NCBI RefSeq assembly: GCF_022662375.1
Contig: NZ_JAKNQL010000014.1
Span: forward strand, 1-64,000
Source: Pseudomonas sp. CROZ-RG-20F-R04-15
Lineage (GTDB): Bacteria; Pseudomonadota; Gammaproteobacteria; Pseudomonadales; Pseudomonadaceae
Direction of reading: 5' to 3'
DNA: 64,000 bases
The notes below the pieces were generated by a model that saw only the letters and a list, made by a program, of their open reading frames with translations, was not told where the DNA came from and did not search any database. Below, in pieces: positions 48,757 through 57,447 of the stretch (position 1 is the stretch's first letter; each line of letters starts with the position of its first letter). Made by a program: the position numbers and the translations under genes.

Positions 48757-49943
48757 GCCAGAGCCTGAGCCAGACCTTTCTCGCCATCACCCGCAACAGC
48801 ACCGATCTGGAGTGGTTGCAAGGCGCGCTCGCGCCTCTCGGTCAGGTGGTCAGCGCCGGTGGCGGCAGCCTCGATGAGCTGCTGGCGCTGGTGGACGTGA
48901 CCTTTGCCAACCTGGTGTTCGTCGGCCTTGATCGCGAACACGTGGTCGCCCAGAGCGCATTGATCGAAGGCGCACTGGAGGCCAAACCGATGCTGGCGAT
49001 CGTCGCCCTCGGCGACGGCATGGACAATCAACTGGTGCTCAATGCCATGCGCGCCGGTGCGCGCGATTTTGTCGCCTACGGTTCGCGCTCCAGTGAAGTC
49101 GCCGGGCTGGTGCGGCGCTTGAGCAAACGCCTGCCACCCGTGGCACCGAATACGCAACTGGGTGGCCTCACGGTCATGTATGGCGTGCAGAGCAGTTCCG
49201 ACGGCGCACTGCTGGCCAATCACATGGCCTTGGTGGTGCAAAAGAGCGGTCAGCAAACCTTGCTGCTAGATCTCGGTTTGCCGCGCGGCGACAGCCTTGC
49301 CCTGCTCGGCCTGGAGAGTTCGTTCCACTTCGGCGATGCCTTGCGCCACTTGCGCAGACTCGACGCCACGCTGATCGACAGCGCCTTCACCAGCGCCGAA
49401 GCCGGCCTGCGCATTCTCGCTTATGCCAGCAACGATGAGCCGCTGGAGAGCACCAGCGCCGCCGAGCTGTACATGTTGCTCAGCGCCTTGCGCCAGCATT
49501 TTCAGCACATCGTGGTGAACCTCACCGGGCAGACCGACAGTGAAGCCTTGCGCACCTTTGTCAGCCACTGCGACAAGTTGCTCTGGTACACCGACCAGAA
49601 CGTGCTCAATTGCCGACGCAACCTCGCAGTGCTCAATCTGTGGCGGGAAAAAGGCATGAAACTCGACCATGGGCGCCTGCTGATCGACCGCTACCTGAGC
49701 AACGTCGCGCCCAACTCGGAAACCCTCGGCAAGACCTTCAATCTGGAAGTGATCGCCACACTGGCCCTCACCCCGGAAGTACGCCTCAACGCCAAAAACC
49801 AGGGCGTCAGCCTGTTCGAACTGGCCCCGCGCGAAAAACTCACCCAGAGCCTGCGCGCCCTCGGCGAGCGTCTGGCGAAACGTTCCGAAGGTCTGGCCAA
49901 GCCTAAAGTCACCTGGTTCGACCGCTTGCGAGGCACCTCATGA
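48753..49943 (+). CDS. tadZ: Flp pilus localisation protein TadZ/CpaE
   Basis: A 396-residue protein with an N-terminal receiver-like domain (about 1-130) and a MinD/ParA-like C-terminal domain. The P-loop position reads VMYGVQSSSDGALLANH and lacks the Walker A lysine, so ATP hydrolysis is doubtful. TadZ proteins place the Tad machine at the cell pole. It overlaps rcpA and tadA by ATGA at both ends, showing tight coupling. Confidence 0.9.
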   Translation: MSQSLSQTFLAITRNSTDLEWLQGALAPLGQVVSAGGGSLDELLALVDVTFANLVFVGLDREHVVAQSALIEGALEAKPMLAIVALGDGMDNQLVLNAMRAGARDFVAYGSRSSEVAGLVRRLSKRLPPVAPNTQLGGLTVMYGVQSSSDGALLANHMALVVQKSGQQTLLLDLGLPRGDSLALLGLESSFHFGDALRHLRRLDATLIDSAFTSAEAGLRILAYASNDEPLESTSAAELYMLLSALRQHFQHIVVNLTGQTDSEALRTFVSHCDKLLWYTDQNVLNCRRNLAVLNLWREKGMKLDHGRLLIDRYLSNVAPNSETLGKTFNLEVIATLALTPEVRLNAKNQGVSLFELAPREKLTQSLRALGERLAKRSEGLAKPKVTWFDRLRGTS

Positions 49944-51208
49944 GCGCAGAAAAACTCTTCGGCGCGGCGCCCCGCAGTGGCGTCGGCAACAGCGATCACG
50001 AAGGCCTGAAACTGGTCCTGCATCGCTACATCATCGACGCCCTCGAAGAATCCGGGAAAAACCTGCTGGAAGGTTCACGCCAGCAACTCGCGCAATTCGT
50101 CACCGACAAAGTCGCCGAATACATCGCCCGTTTGCACTTGGCGATTTCCCGCTACGAAATGGAACGGCTGGCCGAAGAGATCGTCGACGAGCTCACCGGT
50201 TTCGGCCCGCTGGAAGTGTTGCTGCGCGATCAGTCGGTGACCGAGATTCTGGTCAACGGCCCGCACCGCGTATTCATCGAACGCGACGGTGTGCTGCACC
50301 AGAGTGACCTGCGATTTATCGATGCGCATCATGTCGAACGCGTGATGCAACGCATCCTCGCGCCACTCGGTCGGCGCCTCGACGAGTCCTCGCCGATGGT
50401 CGATGCACGCCTGCCGGATGGCAGCCGGGTCAATGCGATCATTCCGCCGATTGCCCTCGACGGCCCGTGCCTGTCGATCCGTAAATTCCGCAAGGACATG
50501 CTCAAAAGCAGCGACCTGATGGCCATGCAAACCATCGACCTGTCGATCTTCGAGTTTTTCCAGGATGCCGTCGGCAAGCGCTGCAACATCCTCATCAGCG
50601 GCGGCACCGGCACCGGCAAGACCACACTGCTGAATATTCTCAGCCAGTTGATCAACCCGCACGAACGTCTGGTGACCATCGAAGACGTCGCCGAATTGCA
50701 ACTCGGCCACCCTCACGTCGTGCGCCTGGAAACCCGCCCACCGAATGCCGAAGGCCACGGTGAAGTGAAGGCCAGCGACCTGATTCGCAACGCTTTGCGG
50801 ATGCGCCCCGACCGGATCATTCTCGGCGAGATTCGCGGTGTCGAAGTGGTCGACGTACTCACGGCGATGAACACCGGTCACGACGGTTCGATGAGCACCG
50901 TGCACGCCAACAACGCCCAGGATGCCCTGCTGCGCCTGGAGACACTGGTCGGCCTGACGGGCCGCTCCATCGCCGAACGCACCCTGCGCCAGATGATCTG
51001 CGCTGCCCTCGACGTGATCATTCAGTTGACGCGCATGCCTGACGGGCGCCGCTGCGTCAGTGAGGTGGTGGAAGTGGTCGGTATTCGCGAAGACGTCTAC
51101 GTCACCAACACCCTGTTCCGCCTTGACCGCCGCACCGGTTTCGGCTTCTTGCGCGAAGCGATCAACCCGGCCGGCGACAAGCTGCGCCACGAGGCGCATC
51201 TGGGCTGA
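49940..51208 (+). CDS. tadA: Flp pilus assembly ATPase TadA/CpaF
   Basis: A 422-residue secretion ATPase that drives Flp pilus assembly. Walker A is ISGGTGTGKTTLLN, the Asp box IEDVAELQ, Walker B RMRPDRIILGEIRG, and the His box TGHDGSMSTVHANN. All motifs are intact. Its ATG overlaps the tadZ TGA. Confidence 0.95.
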   Translation: MSAEKLFGAAPRSGVGNSDHEGLKLVLHRYIIDALEESGKNLLEGSRQQLAQFVTDKVAEYIARLHLAISRYEMERLAEEIVDELTGFGPLEVLLRDQSVTEILVNGPHRVFIERDGVLHQSDLRFIDAHHVERVMQRILAPLGRRLDESSPMVDARLPDGSRVNAIIPPIALDGPCLSIRKFRKDMLKSSDLMAMQTIDLSIFEFFQDAVGKRCNILISGGTGTGKTTLLNILSQLINPHERLVTIEDVAELQLGHPHVVRLETRPPNAEGHGEVKASDLIRNALRMRPDRIILGEIRGVEVVDVLTAMNTGHDGSMSTVHANNAQDALLRLETLVGLTGRSIAERTLRQMICAALDVIIQLTRMPDGRRCVSEVVEVVGIREDVYVTNTLFRLDRRTGFGFLREAINPAGDKLRHEAHLG

Positions 51209-51225
51209 CGCAAGGAGCTGCGAGC

Positions 51226-52110
51226 ATGCTGGGACCGATCATTCTCATCGTTATCTGCCTGTTGCTGCTGGGGCTGTCGATTCGTCTGTTCCTGCAGGGG
51301 CTGCGCAAGACTGCCACGGAAAAAGTCCTCAACCGACTCGCCGCCGGACAACCGCAACTGGCGCCTGAAAAACCTGTGTGGGTCGGACTTGAACGCATGT
51401 TCCTGCGTGCCGGACTGGGCCGCCCGACCGAACGTTTCGGTCTGTGGCTCAGCCTGTGGGCGCTGGCGATGGCGCTGGGTTATTTTCTCGCCGACTGGGT
51501 CGGCCTGCTGCTGATGGTCGTTGTACCGCCACTGGTGTTGCGGCTGTATATCGCCTTCCTGTACCAGCGCCGGATCAAACGCATGATCGAGCAACTGCCG
51601 CAATTGCTTGATCACACCGTGCGCAGCCTGAAGTCCGGGCGCACCCTGAGCGACGCGGTCATGGGCGGCATTGAAGCCAGCGAAGATCCGTTGAAAAAAG
51701 CCATGGGCCGGGTCCAGCGCAACGTGCAACTGGGCGTGAACTTGCCTGACGCCGTCAGCGATTTCGCCGAGCTGTATGAACAGGACGAACTGCGCATGTT
51801 CGCCCTCGGCCTCAAGGTCAACCACCGCTACGGCGGCAACGCCAGCGAGCTGCTGGAAAACCTGATCAAACTGATCCGCGAACGCGACCAGGGCGCGCGG
51901 CAACTGCGCGCGCTGACCGGTGAAACACGCATGACCGCGTGGGTACTCGGTTCGTTGCCGCTGCTGCTGGTCAGTTACTTCATGCTTACCAACCCCGGCT
52001 ACATGCTCGGGATGTGGAACGACGCGAGCGGGCAGCACATGCTGATCAGCGCCGCCGTGTTGCAAGTGTTCGGCAGCCTGGCGCTGTGGCGCATGTTGCG
52101 GAGCGTCTGA
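51226..52110 (+). CDS. tadB: Flp pilus inner-membrane protein TadB
   Basis: A 294-residue inner-membrane platform protein with a GspF/T2SSF domain (IEQLPQLLDHTVRSLKSGRT; AVMGGIEASEDPLKKAMGRV) and membrane segments at both ends. AAGGAG precedes ATG 51226. With TadC it forms the base on which TadA acts. Confidence 0.92.
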   Translation: MLGPIILIVICLLLLGLSIRLFLQGLRKTATEKVLNRLAAGQPQLAPEKPVWVGLERMFLRAGLGRPTERFGLWLSLWALAMALGYFLADWVGLLLMVVVPPLVLRLYIAFLYQRRIKRMIEQLPQLLDHTVRSLKSGRTLSDAVMGGIEASEDPLKKAMGRVQRNVQLGVNLPDAVSDFAELYEQDELRMFALGLKVNHRYGGNASELLENLIKLIRERDQGARQLRALTGETRMTAWVLGSLPLLLVSYFMLTNPGYMLGMWNDASGQHMLISAAVLQVFGSLALWRMLRSV

Positions 52111-52111
52111 C

Positions 52112-52996
52112 ATGGTCTACCTCGCCGCTCTCATGTTGCTGCTCGGCGCCTTGCTGCTGGTGGTCAATCACTTGCTCACCGAACGGCGTCGGGTGCGTCA
52201 GGTCAATCAGCGTTTACAAGGGCATCTGGTGCGCGCGAACCGCTTCGGCAGCTGGTTGCGCGCACTGGGCAGCAGCAAATTCGGCCAGCGCTCGGTGAGC
52301 ATCGACAGCGAAACCCAGACCCTGCTCAACCGCCTCGGCTGGCGCCGCGCCAACGAACGGGCGCTGTACGCCGCCTGCCAGATCGGCACGCCGCTGCTGA
52401 CGTTGGGTTTGGCGATTTTTCTGCAGGAAGTTTTCTTCCCTCAGGCGGAACACCGCTGGCTGGTGCCGATGCTCGCCACCGGTGGCGGTTATCTGCTGCC
52501 CAAACGTTTGTTGGCTTTTGCCGCTACACGACGGCAGAAAACCATCGCCGTAGAGGTATCAACCTTCATTCCGCTGCTGCGCATCCTCTTCGAATCCGGC
52601 ATGGCCGTCGAACAAGCGCTGCGCGTGCTCAGCATCGAAGCGCAAAAACTGCTGCCGGAACTGACCAGCGAACTGCGCCTGATCCTGACCCGTGTCGACT
52701 CAGGCCTCGAACTCGGCCAGGAGTTGAACAAAGCCGCGGTGATGCTCGCCGTCGACGAGTTCAGCGACACCTGCGTGATCCTGCAACAACTGATTCAACA
52801 GGGCGGCGGCGCGATGAAATCGCTGCTGGCGCTCAAGCAATTGCTGGATGACCGTCGCCTGACGCGCTTGCAGGAATACATCTCGAAAATGTCGGCGAAG
52901 ATGTCGGTGGTGATGATGCTGTTTCTGTTTCCGGCACTGCTGATCGTCCTCGCTGGCCCGGGCTTCACCGCGATTGCCCGGGCGTTCGCCAACTGA
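52112..52996 (+). CDS. tadC: Flp pilus inner-membrane protein TadC
   Basis: A 294-residue partner of TadB with the same GspF/T2SSF domain (VSTFIPLLRILFESGMAVEQ; KMSAKMSVVMMLFLFPALLI) and terminal membrane segments. It starts one base after the tadB stop codon. Confidence 0.92.
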   Translation: MVYLAALMLLLGALLLVVNHLLTERRRVRQVNQRLQGHLVRANRFGSWLRALGSSKFGQRSVSIDSETQTLLNRLGWRRANERALYAACQIGTPLLTLGLAIFLQEVFFPQAEHRWLVPMLATGGGYLLPKRLLAFAATRRQKTIAVEVSTFIPLLRILFESGMAVEQALRVLSIEAQKLLPELTSELRLILTRVDSGLELGQELNKAAVMLAVDEFSDTCVILQQLIQQGGGAMKSLLALKQLLDDRRLTRLQEYISKMSAKMSVVMMLFLFPALLIVLAGPGFTAIARAFAN

Positions 52997-53018
52997 CCTT
53001 GCTCATGGAGAGCGTTTG

Positions 53019-53741
53019 ATGAAAGTACTGATAGTCATGGCAAGTCTGTTGCTGCTCGGCGGTTGCGCCACCGACGGCCAGGCACCTTGGACGGCACTGC
53101 TGGCACCGAGCAGTTGCAGCAAAATGACCCAGGAGCAGGAACTGGCCCTGAACCTCGCGGACGATCTGGCCAACGACGGCAAACTGCACGCCAGCCTGGC
53201 CAACCTGCAAAGCCTCCCGGACAACATCAGCGAAGTGCGCCTGCGCAAGGCCAAGGTCTATCGTCTGCTCGGCCGCAGCGAAGCCGAGCCGCTGTACCGT
53301 GGCCTGCTCGGCGGCTGCCTGACCGCCGAAGCCGAACACGGCCTCGGCCAGCTCTACGCTGCTCGCGGCGACAACGGCCAGGCCCAGGCCCACCTGCAAC
53401 GCGCCGCCCGCCTGGCCCCCACCGACGAAAAAATCCGCAACGACCTCGGCGTGGTCTACCTCAACCAACTGCGCCTGAACGACGCCCGTTTCGAGTTCCT
53501 CACCGCCATCGAACTCAAGCAGAACAACCAACTGGCAACGATAAACATGGTCACCCTACTGCTGTACCAGAACGACTGGCCACAAGCCGCCGAAATCGTC
53601 AGCCGCGCCAAACTGACCCCGCAACAATTCACCGAAGCCCAGGAACGCGCAGAAAAACTCAAAGCCCCGGTCAAGGCCAAACCGGCCACCAGCAACCAAG
53701 TGGCCGCCGTCGCCGACCCGTTGCCGTCATCGCTCAAATAA
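53019..53741 (+). CDS. tadD: Tad pilus TPR lipoprotein TadD
   Basis: A 240-residue outer-membrane lipoprotein (lipobox LLGGC, Cys16) with tetratricopeptide repeats at about residues 95-190 (EAEHGLGQLYAARGDNGQAQ; NDLGVVYLNQLRLNDARFEF). It helps pilus secretin assembly. ATG 53019 follows TGGAGAG; a longer frame overlaps tadC. Confidence 0.9.
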   Translation: MKVLIVMASLLLLGGCATDGQAPWTALLAPSSCSKMTQEQELALNLADDLANDGKLHASLANLQSLPDNISEVRLRKAKVYRLLGRSEAEPLYRGLLGGCLTAEAEHGLGQLYAARGDNGQAQAHLQRAARLAPTDEKIRNDLGVVYLNQLRLNDARFEFLTAIELKQNNQLATINMVTLLLYQNDWPQAAEIVSRAKLTPQQFTEAQERAEKLKAPVKAKPATSNQVAAVADPLPSSLK

Positions 53742-53751
53742 GGAGACAGCC

Positions 53752-54024
53752 ATGCATCCCTTCAAAGGCCTGTGCTACCTGACCCTGCTCAGCCTGCCCC
53801 TCAGCGCCGCCGCCATCGACGCCGGCCCCGCCTCGGCGCAACAACAGGAAACCGAAGGCTGGCTGGTCCTGCAAAGCCGCAACAAAGCCGCATCGCCCAA
53901 ACCACAAACAGCGACCGCGACTGAACGGGATCTGGCGATGCAGCGCTGGTTGAAGAAGTACAAATATGAAATTCCGGATTTTTATGATCCGGATGCGGGT
54001 GGGAAGATCGAGACCAAGAATTAG
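53752..54024 (+). CDS. DUF3613-type periplasmic protein of the Tad locus
   Basis: A 90-residue protein with a signal peptide (CYLTLLSLPLSAAA) and a conserved tail (ETEGWLVLQSRNKAAS; RWLKKYKYEIPDFYD). It is the counterpart of the small gene between tadD and tadG in P. aeruginosa (PA4298). Its role is unknown. AAGGAGA precedes ATG 53752, 10 bp after tadD. Confidence 0.82.
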   Translation: MHPFKGLCYLTLLSLPLSAAAIDAGPASAQQQETEGWLVLQSRNKAASPKPQTATATERDLAMQRWLKKYKYEIPDFYDPDAGGKIETKN

Positions 54025-54047
54025 TGATTTGGTGACCTTGCGAGCGC

Positions 54048-54115
54048 TTTCGCGAGCAGGCTCGCTCCCACCTTTTGAAATGCATTTCACCTGTGGAAGC
54101 CAGCCTGCTGGCGAT
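54048..54115. repeat. REP and decayed REP partner
   Basis: A good REP core (54048-54072) faces a decayed partner (CTGTGGAAGCCAGCCTGCTG, about 54091-54115) downstream of the Tad operon. Confidence 0.8.
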
Positions 54116-54142
54116 GAACGATGACGCGGTGTTTCGGCCGGA

Positions 54143-54305
54143 TCAGGTCTGCGGATCCACCCGATCCAAGGCCCGGTTCACCGCCAGTTCGGCCAGCATG
54201 ATGATCTGCTGAATCGCCAGCGCGGTATGGCGCTCAGGCCGGCCGAGTTGATCGGCTAAGTTACCGGCCAGTGTGTTGGCTAAGGCCAGAGATCAGTTTG
54301 TCCAT
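54143..54305 (-). pseudogene. Frameshifted relic of a small Pseudomonas DUF6124-like gene
   Basis: An ATG (54303-54305) with AGGAG upstream starts MDKLISGLSQHTGR and then stops. The next reading frame carries ANTLAGNLADQLGRPERHTA and LAIQQIIMLAELAVNRALDR and ends at 54143, which matches the usual C terminus of short Pseudomonas proteins of this kind. One frameshift near the start joins the two parts, so the gene looks broken. The family name is from memory and tentative. Confidence 0.5.
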
Positions 54306-54353
54306 AACAACTCCTACTTGGCTGAGGAGCCAACCTTTGTCGTTTCCACACGA

Positions 54354-54738
54354 CAAAAGGTGGCAGCTGTACGCAGGGTGGAAAACCGATAAGTAGGCAA
54401 CCGGCCAGACCGAAGCCTGCCCGCGCACAGCCGCCGCGACACAGTTTGCAGACGAAAGAAGACGCCGACAATGATTGCGGTAGCGATGCAACGCATCTAC
54501 TTGAAATTCAGGTTTCCACACCCGGTCGCTGAATTGGCAGCGACAGCCAAAGACTAGAGAGCGCACGTCCGACGGACAACCTGAAAACCGCGTGGGAAGG
54601 TTCCGGTTATCTGGCACAAATTTAAACAGCCAAAAGCCAACCCTCACCCTAGCCCTCTCCCGGAGGGAGAGGGGACTGACCGCGTTGTCTGGGAGAGCTA
54701 CGCCGACGTGAAATATCGAGTCGAACTCAGGCTTTGAA
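54354..54738. repeat. 385-bp tandem duplication, copy 1
   Basis: The segment starting CAAAAGGTGGCAGCTGTACG is repeated 411 bp later (54765-55149) with many small differences. Shared parts include GCCAGACCGAAG.CTGCCCGC, a GTCGCTG/CAGCGAC hairpin, AGACTAGAGAGCGC.CGTCCG and GGAAGGTTCCGGTTATCTG. Its 3' quarter is a single CTCTCCC-type unit. Long reading frames crossing both copies look spurious. Together with the next entries it fills the 1.5-kb gene-free stretch 54025-55542. Confidence 0.8.
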
Positions 54739-54764
54739 AAACACACAAATCGGCCCTCACGGGG

Positions 54765-55149
54765 CAAAAGGTGGCAACTGTATGCGGGGTGAGAATACCG
54801 GTTATGGACACCCGGCCAGACCGAAGTCTGCCCGCACACAGCCGCCATGACACATTGCAGACAGCAGACAAGCTGGCGGCGATTATGCGTGCACAAGGAC
54901 TGGATGACCATAAATTGCCGGGTTCTCACACCCGATCGCTGAGTGTTCAGCGACAGCCAGAGACTAGAGAGCGCGCGTCCGACGGACAACCTGAAAACAG
55001 TGTGGGAAGGTTCCGGTTATCTGCCACAAATTTAAACAGCCAAAAGCCAACCCTCACCCTAGCCCTCTCCCGGGGGGAGAAGGAACTGACCGCGTTGTCT
55101 GGGAGAGCTACGCCGACATGAAATACCGAGTCGAATTCAGACTCTGAAA
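54765..55149. repeat. 385-bp tandem duplication, copy 2
   Basis: The second copy of the segment at 54354-54738, in the same orientation. The stem TCGCTG/CAGCGA is kept while its loop changes (AATTGG to AGTGTT), which hints at a structured RNA. It ends with another CTCTCCC-type unit just before copy 2 of the 363-bp element. Confidence 0.8.
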
Positions 55150-55177
55150 CAGATCAAAAGCCCCTCCCCCGCTCCTA

Positions 55178-55541
55178 ACCACTCAACAGGATGAGCGTTA
55201 GCTCGGCTGCAGCTTTTGATCTTGATTCACCGGCCGCGTCGGCAGGCTGAGTGGAGGGATTGATTCGGGGGTGGGAGCGCAGCGACCGTTCGACGAAGTC
55301 GAACACATCGAGAGGAGGTGCAGCGAAGCAAACCGTAGGCGATGCCCCCCGGATCGATCCCGGAGCGAAGGAACCCCGAGCCTCAGCGAGTGGGCCGAAC
55401 GTTGCGGCAAGCCTTTTTGGGTACTTTTTCGGCGTCTGGAAAAAGTGCCTCGCCGTAAGGGCGAAACCGCCAGCGGCAACACCCGCAGCAACGGATATTC
55501 ACCCAAAACCCCAAGAGCATGGTCGGCCCAAAGGCCGCCAA
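55178..55541. repeat. 363-bp conserved element, copy 2
   Basis: The second copy of the element at 44951-45313. Its hairpin GTTCGAC-GAA-GTCGAAC (55288-55304) differs from copy 1 by two compensated base pairs. It ends one base before the stop codon of the PprB-like gene. Confidence 0.85.
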
Positions 55542-55542
55542 G

Positions 55543-56331
55543 TCAATGCGCCGTAACCCGCTGCCGCAAAGCAGAAGCACTAGGCGACAAAGCCAAAGCC
55601 AACTGCGTCCGATTATGCATATGCGTCAACCGCAACACCTGCGAAACATAAAGCTTCACCGTGTTCTCGGTAATCCCCAACTCACAGGCAATCTGATAAT
55701 TGGTCTGTCCCTTGCCCACCAACCGCGCCACATCCAGCTGCCGCGGCGACAACTGACTGAAAATCGCCGGCATCTCCTGCGCCTCAGCCTCGGCAGACTC
55801 ACCCCCCGCCACATCGCGAGCCGCCGTCGAAGGATTGCGCCGAACCTTGTCCAGATCCTGATACAGGTCATCAATCGACTCAGACAAATACTGCAACTTC
55901 TGATTCAAATGCCCCAATTGCAGATTCTTCTGCCGCTCCTGCAGCGCCATCTCCTGACGCTGCACCCCTTCAAGCAACTCATCCATATTGATCGGCTTCT
56001 GATAGTAATCAGCAATCCCCGCACGCAACGCCTTGATCACGTCCTGCTTGTCGGCTCGCCCGGTGAGCATGATTGCCTCGAACGCCCGATGCTTGCCCGC
56101 CAGCCGCTGCAATGCCTGAATCAACTGAATGCCATCCATGTCCGGCATGTGCAGATCACTCAGCACCAGACCGATTTCCGCGTCCTCACTGAAACGCTCA
56201 ATCGCCTGCAGACTCGACTCACACGGCACACAGCGATACCCGTTACTTTCAAGAAACTCGCACAGTTCCTCCACAATCAACGGCTGATCGTCGACCACGA
56301 GGACTTTTACCGCAGACGTAAGCTTGTTCAC
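55543..56331 (-). CDS. pprB: PprB-like response regulator of the Tad pilus
   Basis: A 262-residue response regulator. The receiver domain (about 8-125) has VLVVDDQPLIVEE, phosphoacceptor Asp in VLSDLHMPDMDG and Lys in YYQKPINM. A coiled stretch (about 128-165) leads to a LuxR-type helix-turn-helix (FSQLSPRQLDVARLVGKGQT; ACELGITENTVKLYVSQVLR). In P. aeruginosa PprB activates flp-tad-rcp and other adhesion genes. The start is GTG 56331 with GGAG upstream. Confidence 0.88.
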   Translation of the reverse strand: MNKLTSAVKVLVVDDQPLIVEELCEFLESNGYRCVPCESSLQAIERFSEDAEIGLVLSDLHMPDMDGIQLIQALQRLAGKHRAFEAIMLTGRADKQDVIKALRAGIADYYQKPINMDELLEGVQRQEMALQERQKNLQLGHLNQKLQYLSESIDDLYQDLDKVRRNPSTAARDVAGGESAEAEAQEMPAIFSQLSPRQLDVARLVGKGQTNYQIACELGITENTVKLYVSQVLRLTHMHNRTQLALALSPSASALRQRVTAH

Positions 56332-56457
56332 GTGCTACTCCATGTCCCAGGCCAAAGCTGACCATTCCTGTACTGCCAGCCTTTGGCTGTATAACCAGTT
56401 CCTTTGAAAGTAGACGTACTTTCCGACTATGTACATAGGACTAGTGGCGCTTGGCGA

Positions 56458-56928
56458 CTAATGGATCCAAAGTAGAACCAACAGCGTCCCAACCAGCACA
56501 AACGGAGCAAATGGCAGCTTTTTTGACATAGTTGGCCCTAGATATCGCAGACGATCTCTAAGCCCTTGACTCATATGAAGCCAGACTCTTGGCGCCAGCA
56601 GCATCCAGACCACGCTGGCGAATCCTGCGCCAATAAATACGCCAAGAATGAACAGACCGTCCGTCGCAAGCCCCAGAGCTGTCATTAATTTCACATCGCC
56701 GGCGCCCATGCGGCCCATGAAAAAACCCGGCAGGGTCAGTGCCAGCGCAATCACGCAAGCCCAACCACCCTGCGCCGCTTCCGCGCCCAGCCAGGTGCTG
56801 CCGGTCGACAACAGCCAGATCAGCGCCAGCGCGCCAACGCCGAGGGTCAGTGCATTGGCAATGCGGCGCTGGCGGGCGTCTTGCGCCGCGCACAACACCA
56901 GCCAGATCAGGAGGACAAAACTGTGCAT
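56458..56928 (-). CDS. fppA: Flp prepilin peptidase FppA/TadV
   Basis: A 156-residue inner-membrane A24-family aspartic peptidase that cleaves the Flp and TadE-type leaders. The two catalytic aspartates are in AAQDARQRRIAN and MGAGDVKLM (GxGD motif). It lacks the methyltransferase domain of PilD. It lies upstream of pprB on the same strand with a 126-bp gap, and diverges from the tadE-like gene. Confidence 0.92.
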   Translation of the reverse strand: MHSFVLLIWLVLCAAQDARQRRIANALTLGVGALALIWLLSTGSTWLGAEAAQGGWACVIALALTLPGFFMGRMGAGDVKLMTALGLATDGLFILGVFIGAGFASVVWMLLAPRVWLHMSQGLRDRLRYLGPTMSKKLPFAPFVLVGTLLVLLWIH

Positions 56929-57003
56929 CCGGTAAAAACCGTCCGTTTTTGCTGAATGATTCTATGCTGATACTACGCAGTGACAGTCAGGGTAGACGCA
57001 CTC

Positions 57004-57447
57004 ATGAAAACCGGCTTTCGGAAGTCGCAAAAAGGTGCGGTGGCGATCGAGTTCGCCTTGGTGTTCATCGTCTTTTTCGCCGTGTTCTACGGTCTGGTCA
57101 GCTACAGCCTGCCGTTGGTGATGATGCAATCGTTCAATCAGGCCACGTCCGAAGCGGTGCGCCGCAGCGTCGCGGTCGACCCCAACACACCTAATTATTC
57201 AACGGTGGTGATCAACACCGCTAACGCCACCCTGACCCAGCAATTGTCGTGGATCCGGCCGATCTTCAACCTGGTGATCGGCGTTGATACCAGCGTCCAA
57301 TACAGCGCTTCGGGCCTGCTGACGGTGCAAGTGAATTATCCGGTCAGCAAACTCAATCAGGTCATGCCGTTTCTGGTGCTGCCGGGCATCGGCACAGTGC
57401 CCAATCTGCCGCCCTACCTGACCGCCACCTCGAGTCTGCAATTTTGA
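57004..57447 (+). CDS. TadE-like minor pseudopilin
   Basis: A 147-residue protein with a prepilin-like site, QKG/AVAIEFALVFIVFF (Gly before the cut, Glu at +5), followed by one membrane helix and a periplasmic domain. It should be processed by FppA, encoded next to it. ATG 57004 is chosen because it gives a short leader; GTG 56980 is an alternative. The pprA-like gene overlaps its stop codon. In P. aeruginosa PA4294 holds this place. Confidence 0.82.
   Translation: MKTGFRKSQKGAVAIEFALVFIVFFAVFYGLVSYSLPLVMMQSFNQATSEAVRRSVAVDPNTPNYSTVVINTANATLTQQLSWIRPIFNLVIGVDTSVQYSASGLLTVQVNYPVSKLNQVMPFLVLPGIGTVPNLPPYLTATSSLQF

Noticed and set aside
54261..54989. 242-codon minus-strand frame across the tandem duplication
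   Set aside because: It repeats itself because the DNA is duplicated, has no plausible start site or domain, and crosses several repeat elements and the broken small gene.
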